This document shows positions 36,681 through 49,900 of a stretch of 64,000 nucleotides of DNA, piece by piece. The number at the start of each line of letters is the position of its first letter. Positions within the stretch are counted from its first letter, which is position 1. A program made the position numbers and the translations under genes. The notes beneath the pieces are model-generated. The model was not told where the DNA came from, did not search any database, and saw nothing but the letters and a program-made list of their open reading frames with translations. The stretch is from Hofstenia miamia (taxonomy: Eukaryota > Xenacoelomorpha > Acoela), in contig SCFE01000060.1 in NCBI GenBank assembly GCA_004352715.1, positions 927,190-991,189 on the forward strand, read 5' to 3'.

Positions 36681-39257
36681 CAGGGGCGGTTATTCGACCT
36701 AGGCAACCTAGGCTCTGCCTAGGTACTAAAAATATTCGGTTTTAAAATACTTATATGAAAATCCATTTATTCAATGCTTCTTGTCAGTGAAGATAATTTT
36801 CATTCTCTTCAAACCTAGGCAGCTAGCGCAAATACCTAATTATGCCCATAATTTTGCGTAGCAGGAATTAGATATTGCATTACTCCGTTAGTGTGCGAAT
36901 ATCAAGTTAGGCAACACTTAATTTATAGGTTTTTGATTGCGCAATATCAAGCAGTAATTCATGTTAACTCGTAATCAATCTTCGCGGGATTCAATCGTCA
37001 ACTTAGGCAAATATTATTCTGCCTTTGCAACGCACAGACATTGTGAATAATCACATCACAATTCAATAATACTGCCCTAAACATTTATCATTTTGCTTAA
37101 AAAAGTATCCATTTAATTAAAGCATCCAATTAGAAGGCGATGTGTTATCAATGATCACTAAGTCAGCATCATTATAACATTTTGCATTGATAGTAGCAGT
37201 TCACTCTACATGTATTACATTTATTTAAGAGTTGGGAGTGGGCATAATTTTAGACTATTTTAGCTGCTGAAACAGTTAGTAGCAGTAAACCAGACAAGCT
37301 CATATTGTGTCATGCGCACAACACGCAGCCCTGGTTGAAAGTGTTTATGAGCCTGCTATTGCAAAGGGGGCTCATTAATGCTAGACAAAAGCTGTGGAAT
37401 ATGGACATTAGTTTACTGAATGCTTATGGCCAACAAGAAACATAGTTTCTTAATCAGCCTTAATCATGGCTGTTTATGGTTACGTGAGCAATGTAGTTAT
37501 TATATGTAAGTTCATGTACCTTACAATATTTCACATTGCGATTTCAATTGAGTTCTGTAATTATATTTTATATCAAGACTCAAAAATATCTTCTGGTGAT
37601 TTAGTTAAACCAGTTCCATATTTCAGCAATAGGCTGATTACTATACAACTCTGGCGTACGCAATCTAGGAAATCATAAAATTTAATATAATGTATTTCTA
37701 GATTCTACTGATTTCACTGATTACACATTAAAATGACAAATGAAAACTCCAACTTAGCAAACAAGTGTATTATTAAAGAATTATTAGAAAGCCCTTTTTC
37801 TAGACTAAATTTTGATGAAAAATTAAAGTGTGTTAAAATCGCAGACCTCAACCTGAATTAAATAATCTTGTACAGGTATTTAGTTCAAAAGGAAGAAATA
37901 CACCCGTCATTTTACTAGAACGTATTTTGAACGATTTACATATTTGTTACAGCCAGTAATAATCAGTCTTTTTTGTTGGCCATGTTTACTATTTTATGTT
38001 GAAAAGGGAGTTTGGAACAGTGCTGGAACCTTTCTAGTGCCACAAAAATACAATTTCATTGTCACATTTACGTGCGGAAATGTCTTTTTGAGTGCCTTTG
38101 GAAATCAACGAATAGAACTAGACTTGGGGAAGTGTCTTTGAGTGCCTTTGGAAATCATGAATTGTGAACACGGTTTATGATAAATTTGATGATTTTATTC
38201 AGTTTTTCAAATAAATCCTTGAACAACCAAATGATTGGGACGGTGAAACAATCTGTCAAGCATCAGGTTTTTTTCACAATATGGAAGACTATAAATTCTG
38301 CTTTCTTTTAGAAGTGTTTTCAACAATATTTCAAGAACTGATATTTTATTCGATATTCTTCAAAAAAATGTTTTGATATTCAATACCTTCATGGAAAAAT
38401 ATTAGATTTGAGAAATTTTATTTGTACTGAGCGTGAAAAATTTGATACATATTTTAATTTGGGGGATTTAAATGATTCTATTTACAACAAAAAACGGAAC
38501 ATCGATCTTATGACTGAATACAAGCAACTTTTTAAGGAAATATTTAATATAGTTTCAATGCTAATTAAATCACTATTCGAATATCTCGATAATTTCAAGT
38601 TCTTGGAACTTTTCAATGTAGAAAAAAAGCGCAATTATGGCAAAGCGTTTCCCGAAGACGCATTTAAAAGTCTGCAAACCAATTTTCCTTTGTTTGATTT
38701 TACACGATTAATAAATGAATTAATTGTGATGTACACAACAGCTGAATTTCAATATAAATCACTGTGGAAAATAATAGAATATCTTGATAGTTTCAACCTT
38801 CTAAATGTTTTTCCAAATTTGACGTTGGTGTGTCATTTTATGTGCACTATACCAGTTACAACTAGCACATCGGAAAGAAATTTTTCAGCTCTTTTTAGCA
38901 GAACAAAAATTATAAAAGAAATACCATAGGCCAAGAAAGAGTTTCCAGTTTAGCACTTCTTTCAATAGAAATAGAAATTTTCATAAATCTTCGTAATAAA
39001 CATGGTTTATTTGAAAAAGTTATTGACAAATTTTGTAAGGCGAATTGAACTACTTTATAAGTGAAATGCGCTTTTACATTTACTACATTTGCTAATGCAT
39101 CGATTTTAATTTTCTAATGCATCTATGGTATTACATATTGCAAATACATTATATATCTTATTTTTATTATATTTCAGAAATAAATTAGTTAACCTTTCCC
39201 TTCCCAATGTTTGGAAAATGTTGCCTATGCAACTACTACAGCCACGCACCGCCACTG
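36681..39257 (+). mobile_element. hAT element with an exact 8-bp target duplication
   Basis: GGTGCAAT occurs directly before (36673-36680) and after (39258-39265) the element. The termini are CAGGGGCGG and, reversed, CAGTGGCGG. The left end is followed by overlapping CCTAGG motifs (36698-36722), and CTAGGC-like motifs occur at both ends. At 2.58 kb it is shorter than a full hAT, consistent with an internal deletion in the transposase. Confidence 0.93.
37733..39048 (+). pseudogene. hAT transposase (ZMYM/DUF4371-like), broken and internally deleted
   Basis: It starts at ATG 37733 with IKELLESPFSRLNFDEK, then, after a frameshift, RPQPELNNLVQ. A TTF-type zinc-finger remnant follows (FCWPCLLF...GVWNSAGTF). 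The longest open part (38408-38929) carries the C-terminal region and the dimerisation motif PVTTSTSERNFSAL, close to the (C/S)ERxFS signature of hAT proteins. Most of the RNase-H-like catalytic core is missing. Several stops and frameshifts rule out function. Confidence 0.8.
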
Positions 39258-39359
39258 GGTGCAATTATCTATATCTATAATGTTATAGCATAAATTCTCA
39301 GAACAATTTAAATTAAAATGTTTACTTTGAATATTTTGTTTAGGCGTGCGATTATTAGA

Positions 39360-42300
39360 ATGAATGAAGTTGAGATCCAATGGCCCATACTTACTCTACT
39401 TCCACCTCACTTTTCCTCTCAAGTAAAATCTGTTTGCATTTTCGGAACCATGGCTGCCGAATTTCTAGTGGTGACTAAAAACAATCAGGTGGGTTTCACC
39501 ATTAGTACAACTATGGCAATTTGAAAAATTGCTTTTATTCCACTAATTTTTTCTACTACTTAAGTTAATAATCATTGTTGCACGTATGCTTTATGGAAAT
39601 GTTATGCTATAACGGACTGATTTCAGAACAACTTCCAGAAACTTTGTAAAACTGAGCATAGAATTTGGAGCATTATATATTCTCTCAAGTATATTTTTAA
39701 TGATATGGTTTAGGTCTTCTCTTTTGGAACCAATCAATCTTATGCATTGGGAATAGGCGATCAGCCTAGCACTTTCGAACCTCAGTTGGTTGCTGAACTT
39801 AGTAATAAAACAATTCACCAAATAGCATATGGTATAGGTCCGCACCTAATGGCTATTGTTGGGGAAGAAAAAGAACTGTATTCATGGGGTCATAATGTTT
39901 ACAGTCAACTTGGAAACGGCTCTGTTAATGCAGTATTACCGTCCCCTGTACCAGGAAGCATTTCGAATAAGTGTATTGCAGAGGTATTTTTATATTGAAA
40001 ATTTCATTTTATGCTTCAATCCAAAGGTAGCATGTGGTGGTCATCATACGTTGGCGTTAACATCAGATGGACAGGTCTTTAGTTGGGGCTATAACAATTG
40101 TGGTCAGGTTGGTTCAGGGACTACTAACACTCAACATACGCCGCTTTTGTTATCCAGTCTAAAAACTTTCTTGGTGCAGCAAGTTACATGTGGTCAAAGT
40201 TGTAGTTCATGTCTAACTAATGATGGTTACATATTTAGTTGGGGTTACAATGGGAATGGGCAGCTAGGTCTTGGCAATAACGTCAATCAGTCATCACCGT
40301 CTCCCCTTATTTTTTTAAAAAATGAGCACATTATTAAGGTTTGCTAATAGCTTCTTTCTATTTAATTTACGTTAATGCATGACATTCACTCCCACTGTCG
40401 AGATTATTATTAGTCGAGTGCAGAGATAGAAATGGGCTGATTACATTGAAAAAGTTCCCAGCCTAGCCTATCAATTTCAAATCTTTAGCCTATTTTGAAC
40501 CCATTTCTAAAAAATAAAATGTAGACCATTTTACAAGTATGACTGGATGCCACTTTATCGAAAAAGTGGGTTATGGATAACTTCAATCTAAAGTAGGTTT
40601 TCATGATAATGCTTCATTTCTCTATTCTACATTGATGTAAATCAGAACTAAGAACTGGATAAGTCAAAACATCTAAACATGATCTTATTAATAGTAGGGC
40701 TTCCAAGTAAATCTATATTGGTTTACCTTCGTGTATATCCATTAATTTATGTCAGAAATATTTAGATTTTTTTAGTTTTTCAGCGATGGCTAAAACATTG
40801 GCACCTGCTTATACATATAATAATGGGAAATATTAATGGCTACTAGCAAAATTCAAAAAAACATTAATGTATATTATTTTTGCACAGCTATTGACAAATT
40901 CGATACTNNNNNNNNNNNNNNNNNNNNNNNNNNNNNNNNNNNNNNNNNNNNNNNNNNNNNNNNNNNNNNNNNNNNNNNNNNNNNNNNNNNNNNNNNNNNN
41001 NNNNNNNNNNNNNNNNNNNNNNNNNNNNNNNNNNNNNNNNNNNNNNNNNNNNNNNNNNNNNNNNNNNNNNNNNNNNNNNNNNNNNNNNNNNNNNNNNNNN
41101 NNNNNNNNNNNNNNNNNNNNNNNNNNNNNNNNNNNNNNNNNNNNNNNNNNNNNNNNNNNNNNNNNNNNNNNNNNNNNNNNNNNNNNNNNNNNNNNNNNNN
41201 NNNNNNNNNNNNNNNNNNNNNNNNNNNNNNNNNNNNNNNNNNNNNNNNNNNNNNNNNNNNNNNNNNNNNNNNNNNNNNNNNNNNNNNNNNNNNNNNNNNN
41301 NNNNNNNNNNNNNNNNNNNNNNNNNNNNNNNNNNNNNNNNNNNNNNNNNNNNNNNNNNNNNNNNNNNNNNNNNNNNNNNNNNNNNNNNNNNNNNNNNNNN
41401 NNNNNNNNNNNNNNNNNNNNNNNNNNNNNNNNNNNNNNNNNNNNNNNNNNNNNNNNNNNNNNNNNNNNNNNNNNNNNNNNNNNNNNNNNNNNNNNNNNNN
41501 NNNNNNNNNNNNNNNNNNNNNNNNNNNNNNNNNNNNNNNNNNNNNNNNNNNNNNNNNNNNNNNNNNNNNNNNNNNNNNNNNNNNNNNNNNNNNNNNNNNN
41601 NNNNNNNNNNNNNNNNNNNNNNNNNNNNNNNNNNNNNNNNNNNNNNNNNNNNNNNNNNNNNNNNNNNNNNNNNNNNNNNNNNNNNNNNNNNNNNNNNNNN
41701 NNNNNNNNNNNNNNNNNNNNNNNNNNNNNNNNNNNNNNNNNNNNNNNNNNNNNNNNNNNNNNNNNNNNNNNNNNNNNNNNNNNNNNNNNNNNNNNNNNNN
41801 NNNNNNNNNNNNNNNNNNNNNNNNNNNNNNNNNNNNNNNNNNNNNNNNNNNNNNNNNNNNNNNNNNNNNNNNNNNNNNNNNNNNNNNNNNNNNNNNNNNN
41901 NNNNNNNAAGCCAGCCACCTAGCTAAAATTGCTAGAGTAGGGAACTCCTGTTCCAAGGAAGACCAATTTGACACCATGTCAAAATTATTGTTTCTATGAA
42001 AGTCGTTATTTATCAGTTATAACAACAATAACCCAATAATTTTAATTTAATTAATCAAAACATGACGGCACTGGTAATATATATATCAAGAAGGAAAATA
42101 TGTATTTACATTTTAGCTCAGAAATATCAAGCCCATTTTGGCCCATGACATTTCAGCCCAACCCAGCCCCGCCCATGAACAACCCAGCCCATTTCCATCT
42201 CTGGTCGAGTGTGTGTGTCATTTTACACGAATTGCTCTTCCCTTTGTCATATTAGTCCTTACTTACAATTCACAAAAGTTATGTTAACATCTATCAAAAA

Positions 42301-45300
42301 TTTTATTAATATTTAATCATATAATAATCTTCAATTGATATATTTCATTCTTAATTTTTAATAAAGAAGACGTTGTTCGCATGTGTTTTTTAATGTTATG
42401 TAAAATATATTTACAAGGCCTTTAATAGTTGAGTGAAACTGTATTTACTGTTGTCTTTTTTGATTAATTAATAAAGCATATGCTATTAGACTAATAAAAT
42501 CAGAAATTCCTGTAAATCGTTGGATTTCTTAGAATCTTAAGTTTGTGATATATGAGTTTTCATTTTAGCTGCGGTTTGTAATCTTAAAATTATCATTTTC
42601 CATAATTCCATGGGCCCCGCGCTAAGCAATAATTACAGAAAACCTATTAGTAAACTTAAGAAAATTCAAATTAAATTATCCACAATATCAATTCAAAAAT
42701 TATATTGCTAGTTGCACACTATGATTTACAACAAATAAGCTCTTTTCGCTTTTTAACGTTATATTTATTTGATATTTGTGATCTGAGTGGTTTGTAACTT
42801 CTATCAATTGAGTGAGATGTAGCATGAAATTTTGATTTTCCGAATATAATAGATGATAGTAACAACTGCAAAACAAATGTTCATAAATACGTGGTAAATA
42901 ACAAATATGTCTTAATTCAATTAACTTTCAAAAACAATAAAAATTTCCTAATAAATATAACCTTTATATGCATAGCAATTGTTCTTGCAATATAAGATTT
43001 GATTAGTCGACAAAATATACGCAACTGTATTAAATATATGCTAAGCTTGACAAGTATATATTATATATGTATATACTTAGGATACATATATATATATATA
43101 TATATATAATAGTAATTGTATTATTATATTCAGTGACAAGAAGCAAACTTCTAGTATTTCGTTATTGATAGTAATTAAAAATATTAAAGCACAGGGCGTA
43201 GTAAAATTTGACTATGAAATTCAGAACATTTAGTGAATACATACAACAAACCCAAAGAACTGATAACAAAATATTGAAATTTCCAAAAATTCTCTTAATT
43301 ATACTTTAAAGTTCTTGAAACAATAATTATCCTTAATTGAAGTATTAGATGGGTTTTCAAAACCTGATTTGCTTTAAAAGGTGACGTAAAGAAATTTTGG
43401 TTCAATATTGTTCTACAAACACTTAATTTCTTTAAAATGGCTAAAAGATACTTTAAGATAGTAAACAATTAATATATTTTGTAAAATCTATAATTTTCTT
43501 CAAAATGCTTAATGTTTGTAATTTCCTAAATTGCAATGTATGCACTAACTGAAATTATTTCTTTGATTTAGAACCTATATCTTAAACTTTTGGGATGTAA
43601 TTATATACAATTGTCTATAATTATAGTATCGAGCAAAAATGATATATTTTTCGAAGCTATGTAATTTCCCATCAAGAAATATGCTAAATCCACATTGTAA
43701 TAACAGGGACGTTGTTATCATTACTTTTTAAGTTTTCTTATGTGATATTTTGCCTCGGGGCCCGCGCAAGCTAAGACCGGTCCAGATCTGAACTCAACTA
43801 TCGAGCGATTATCTGTGTGGTTAATACTGATTATTCAACTGAACTATTACAGAGGTGAGCTGATAAATTTTGGTACGTTTCCCGCGTTCCCCTTATTGTT
43901 GAATAATTATTCAAACATTGATTATAATCAATAAAACAATTTGGATTTCAAGGTTGCTACTTTATTATATAGAAAACTAATCAAATTTAACAATTTAAAA
44001 TGCCAACGAATCTACAATTCCATTTAATTTCAATCCACATTCTACTCAGTATACGTCTGTATCAGACTTTTCAACGAGCCGACATTTCCAAGCTCGGCTC
44101 GTTTAAGTTTTGTGTAAGTTCGGCTCGGCTTGCCACATAAAATCTTTGAATGAGGTTCGTTTTAGTTCGGTATTTTTTTAAAAATATTGTGATCAAAGAA
44201 TTTTTTAAATAGCTCTTCCTATTATTTAATAAACATTTCTTAAATAAGATTATAGGAAAGGCATACTGACTGCAAAAAATAAGAAATATCTCCATAATCA
44301 AGTTAACAAGTAGAACTATAAACTTGCTTTGCCTAAAATAGGCTCGTTTTGGGCTCGTTGTATATCAAATACTGTGCTCAAGCTTGGTTCGGCTCGGCTC
44401 GTTAGAAGCTCAGCTCGTTGACAAGTCTGGTCTGTATGCATACGGGCTACAAAAAATATGGTTACTGAAAGAAATTATAGTCTAACAGTGCTGAATACAG
44501 ATTTTATACGTTTTAATAGTCTTACGTTTATTATTTACGGAGTGCATGTGTGAACATAAGGATATGTTTTTGCATGAAAAATTATTTTTTAACTTACGTA
44601 TTCAGTTACTTTATATTATATATTATAGTTTAGGTGTGTCATGGCTATGCACATACATTGGCAATATCGCAAGATGGGAGCCTTTATTCTTGGGGTGCTA
44701 ACAGCTTAGGGCAACTCGGTCTTGGTCATAAAACCAATATGAACACACCGAGTGCAGTTGTAAGCGAACCTCTTGATACCATTGAAACCAGTTCCATGTC
44801 TCACATATCAGTAGGTCTACTGCGAACCGGAAAAATAGCGGTTTGGGGTCAATGCAAATCTCAGGTACGATCCCTCTTGTAGATGTTCATTTTCTATCAG
44901 TGTATAAATCAAGTATCAAGTTAATTTGTATTTTATAACCAGTCTTCCTCAGAGGTTCATCACTTTTAAAGAATATTTATTGCAATTGCAATCATAACGT
45001 CACGCTTCTCCCAAGTGTGTTCAACCATGGCTTACTTAATATACGGCCTAATATTTCGCATTCTTTCTACAATAATAGAAGGCCATCGTTGATAAGATAA
45101 TGCCATTCTATATTTTTGCATTCTTTCGTTTCAAATTCCTTTCAGTGACTATTTGTGACCAAATCGATCACATGATCGTTTCCTATTGGTTTCTCTGTGG
45201 TAACAAGTGTTCTTATCAGTTAATTACACCCGTGTGTATTGTAGGCGTATTAATTATAGTGTGTAGTCAAATGGTCAATAAGCAAGGCTTTTAACAGCAA

Positions 45301-46904
45301 TGCTGTTAACAGCTTTAAGCTGTTACAGCAAACAAGTGCTGTTTAGAACAGCAAATAAAATTAACCCATATTGGCATATTATCTGTGTTGTTCACACACT
45401 ATCAATGTCTTTCAATCTCTTCAAAAGTCCATCAAAGACGCACAAGAATTCAGTCCAGTGCTATAATCATTGATAATTGCAGCCCCAAGTAGTCAATAAA
45501 CCCCATTGATAGAGGGTGATTGAATTTATCAATTATATTTTATATTTGGATATTCATTGTTTATCGTGATTCACTTCACAATTTTTTTTGTGTGATATGC
45601 GCATTTATAAGTTGTCGTTTTTCATTCTTTATCGTCTTCCAAAATTAAAATTTTCAAAATATTTAGAAAGCTCCGGGTATTATAACTAGGGCAACCACAG
45701 GTTATAAAGTCCAGAAGTTATTGAATTGTAAAATCATTAAAAACAATCGATACAATTGGTTTGTGCAACTACCTACAATTGCACATCAAAATCTGGAAGA
45801 AATTAGTTCTGCGAATTGAAATTTAAGTCCACTGAACTACATGCAATTTGAAAACGAGCAGCCTTTCAAGTGTTAATGCTGAAAGAATCTTTTCAAAGCT
45901 GAATAAAATGAAGGCAAACAACCAAAATTTATATCGAGAAGTACTTTTTATCATATTTCAATTATTTATGCACTTGATTTGTAAATATTTACTGCATTTG
46001 TGTTTTAATTAACCGTTTCAAGGTACGTTTTCAGGTTCAGTTTTTCGATTTTTAGGGCCAAAAGTTAAGTTTTTGAGGTCGAAATAAAATTTTATAAGTT
46101 CATTTTTAGTAGCCCTAATTATAGCAGATAATTTGTATAGTGATACTAGCAGACGACTTGTTTTGTAAATAAGTTATCCATTTTGAAATTCGGCTTGAAG
46201 TTCTGGTTTAGTAGATGTTTTTAAGAGTTTCTTTCACATTACAATGCTTTTCTTTTAAATCTGTTTAAAAACAATGTTATTCTTTCTTATCCAGTGGTGT
46301 ACAAAAGGGAGTCATAGTGGAATGTTTTCCACCGCTGTTCGGCTAAATTGCATTCTGCGTATCACACTTTCAATTGTGCTTATTTCCCCTCACAAATATA
46401 AATTAGAAATATCGCATTCTTCTGTCTAAATATTTCAATTAATCGCATAAAACACTCAATTTCGAAAAAGAAAATGATAATTCATACGACTATCAATTGA
46501 AATACAAAATATTATCTCCTTATTACCTAATTCAAATGCATATGTTGTCAATATTATTTAAACTCAAATTTGGTTAACACTCAATTTAATTTCTAAAAAA
46601 ATGTGTTAAATTGAATGGACGTTCTCAAAGGGATTTTTGCGTAGATAAAACTGTAATAGTTTTCACCATTCAACAACTAAAATATGGAATAACCTAGATC
46701 ATGAAATTTAAAAGGAAGGATTGGAGACGACATTCTGAGAGATATTGCAAACATTTTGAAGCACGTTACTTAAAGCAAGGGGCTAACCAGAAGTGATATT
46801 GTTTGGTTAAAGAGCTGAAACCCATTCCAAATTCATTGCACAAGCAATGGTGTGTAAAAAATATATTGAATCTATATAATTTATTTTTGCTAGGAAAATT
46901 AATA

Positions 46905-46959
<55 letters not shown>

Positions 46960-49900
46960 CATAGGTGATTTACAAAAAATGGTAATTAGGAAAAACATTT
47001 TAATATATTTCTACAACCCTTAACACAGACAGATCTGTATCCAATTTTACTTCATCTGCTCCTCGTCGGTATCCACTCAAACGTGTTTTTCAAGATGACG
47101 AGTATTCTCAGTTTGTTACCGCAGACACCAATCGCGATTTCAGCAGTATTGATCAGTCTATTGCTCCAGGTGGTTATTCATTTGCAGCTGAAGAGAATAT
47201 AGTGACTTTTTATAAACTTGTAAGTGAACCTCTACCTGAAGTAACTCATTGCATTCAGATTAATAAAGATTTGCATGTAGTTGTTATACAAAGGTTCAAT
47301 AGCGCCACTGTCGCAATGGTTTCGCCATGGTCATGATTGTCGCTTAGTACGCCGAAGTATACTGGAAAATTTTCCTAGTTACTTAGAAGACGAAGGTGAG
47401 AAGCACAATTCAATATTTGAAGAACTGCGAGAATTCAGATTTAAAAAGAGACCAGTGTATTCAGCAAAAATAATTCGATATTCTTTGATGTTACATTACA
47501 CATCACTACAATCATATAAGCTGTTGCTGCAGGAATTTCCTCTTTTGTCTGTATCCTTACTGAGGAAGATATCTTCTGGCAAGTTAGATTCCATCAAATC
47601 ACCATCAGCATTATTGCATAATGGCTCTATTTCTAAGGATGTGTGTTTGCTTTTTGATGAGATGTTTTTGCAGAGCTGCAAACAATATTTTGGTGGAGAG
47701 TTAGTTGGTGCTGATAATTCTGGTGTGCTATGTAAAGGAATCATGTCTTTCACGATTGTCGGATTAAAACAGAATATACCATTCGTTATCAGAGCTGTTT
47801 CTGAAACTAGTATCAATGAAGATTGGCTCAAGATTCCGATTGTGGAATGTATTACTCTGCTGATTAATGTTGGTTTTAATGTTCGATATGTCATATGCGA
47901 TGATAATGCAGTTAATGTGTCTGCTTATAGCAAGCTGTTCAAAACAAATACCTCTTATCCAAACAATCTGCTTATTCTCTTAAATTCTCAGAAAATATAC
48001 CTTTGTTTTGATGGTGTTCACTTGATCAAATGCATTAGAAACAATCTTCTAAAATATGAGAGGTTCCTGTTTCCATCCTTTGAATTCACAGGATTTTTAG
48101 AAAATATTTGTGTTACTGTAGGAGAAATATCATGGCGGCTTTTCCATGAAGTTCATCAAAAAGATAACTTGCTCAAAGCAAATCTACGCAAAGCCTCAAA
48201 TGACACAAATAAGGTGCTTCATCCTGGAAGGTTCAAACAAGATGTGCAACTAGCACTGAATATCTTTGATGAGAAAACAATTGCAGCAGTGAAGTCATAT
48301 TTACCCAATCGCTCTGATGCATTAGGCTTTCTGAATCTATTCATGCTTAGTGGACTATATCAAATTCAAAAGTTAGATTTTCAAATAATCAGTTAGGCAA
48401 TGCTGCAATAGTGAATGACCAGAAACCACAATTCTTAATTGCAAAGGCAGACTGGGTTGAGAAATACCGGAGTCTACGAATTTCAAACTGTGAAAAGCAA
48501 AAAGTTTTTTGGCCTTGGTTCAAACTCTACGATGTCATGCCGCCCTTATTGCTGAACTCCTGAGTGACGGCTATGACTTTGTTTTGATTTCGCGGTTCCA
48601 AACAGACCTACTTGAGCGACGATTTGGGCAGTATCGCCAAATGAGTGGTGGAGATTTTTAGTTAGATTGAAGGATGTCAACTGCTCTGAAAAGATAGTTA
48701 AAATTAAGATCACTGATAAAGGCGGAGGTCAACATCTCTAGTGATTTGAAAGAGGATGGATGTTCTGAAAATTCTAAGTGCTTGGAATATTTGAAGAGCT
48801 CAACTTAGATCTGAATGTAATTCGATTTTGTGATGGTGGCCGAGAATTATTGGTATACATTGCTGGGTATATAGCCTACAGTCTTACTCATCATTCAAAT
48901 GTTTGTTGTGAAACACTCTTTATTGGCAATGAATCTGAACTTCAAATTTGCGTGGAATTCAAGTATTTGCAGGATCTCTCTAAAGGATCATTGACTGTTC
49001 CCTCCAATACCCTCGTCCAGTATGTCAGTGATGCTTTTGCTCTGCTTGACCTTACATTTAAGCTTTTTCGAACGTCAAGTCTTCCAGCAAGGATAGTGTC
49101 AGAGACTGTCCTCAGACAATTTATTCATTTCTCATGTGACCATTCTGATTTTAGTGATTTAGTAAATAGAAAGATATCCAACATTTTTTGTAATAACCAA
49201 CAGAAGCTGTCAACAGATATTTTAGCTGCAGATAAGGTGTGAGACTTCAAAGAAGACAAAGAGAGAAGGCCTCTTAAATACTTCTTTTAAGTGCTAATAT
49301 GATTTTTGTTGTAAAAAATTTACATTTTTGTGTTTATTATTTTCATTTTACTATTCAGGAGCAAGGCATAATAATAATTGTTAACTGCTTAGTCGGTTGT
49401 CCTTATTAATTCATAATGGCCTTCTATTTTTCCTTCAAAAATGCAAAATATCAGGTCATATTGTAAGTAAGCCATGGTTCAACTCATTAAATTTGGAATA
49501 AATAATTTGTTGTGCATAGTAATTATGACTTTACCTGACAATTTTTGATGCAGAAAGCTAGATGCAAATGACATAAGAGGTGAACTTCTGAGGCATTTGA
49601 TTAAAAGTTAAATTTCGGATTTCAGTTTTTTTCGGTTAATTTTTCTTTCCACGTTTTTAGTTGAAAATTCTTTAATGTATTTAGGCCCTCTATTAACCTT
49701 TACTTTAGATTGTTACTAAGCCAATGATAACTGGATTGCTAAGCATCTCGGAGGCGTTCTTATATTTAAGTAATCCTGCCATCACTGTTGGCTTGGTGAA
49801 CGTTTCAAATAATCCTGCACGCTCTGTTGCTAGCTCCCTCGCTGATTCTTTTAATGACAAGGATACAGCAGATTTTAAGTTTATCATTAAAGGCATGCAT

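Larger units (their letters stand above)
45026..49476 (+). mobile_element. P-type element filling RCBTB intron 4
   Basis: The left end starts CATGGCTTACTTA and the right end, reversed, also starts CATGGCTTACTTA. Similarity extends for about 80 bp and includes a shared AATAGAAGGCCAT block (45078-45090). GTTCAAC flanks both sides (45019-45025 and 49477-49483), a 7-bp duplication where 8 bp is usual for P elements. The interior encodes a THAP domain and a P transposase in the same orientation as the host gene. Removing it leaves an intron of under 400 bp. Length 4.45 kb, with a hAT relic nested at 45687-46117. Confidence 0.88.

Noticed and set aside
42610-43770. GC-rich GGGCCCCGCGC patches as a pair of element ends
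   Set aside because: They are in direct, not inverted, orientation and no target duplication was found.
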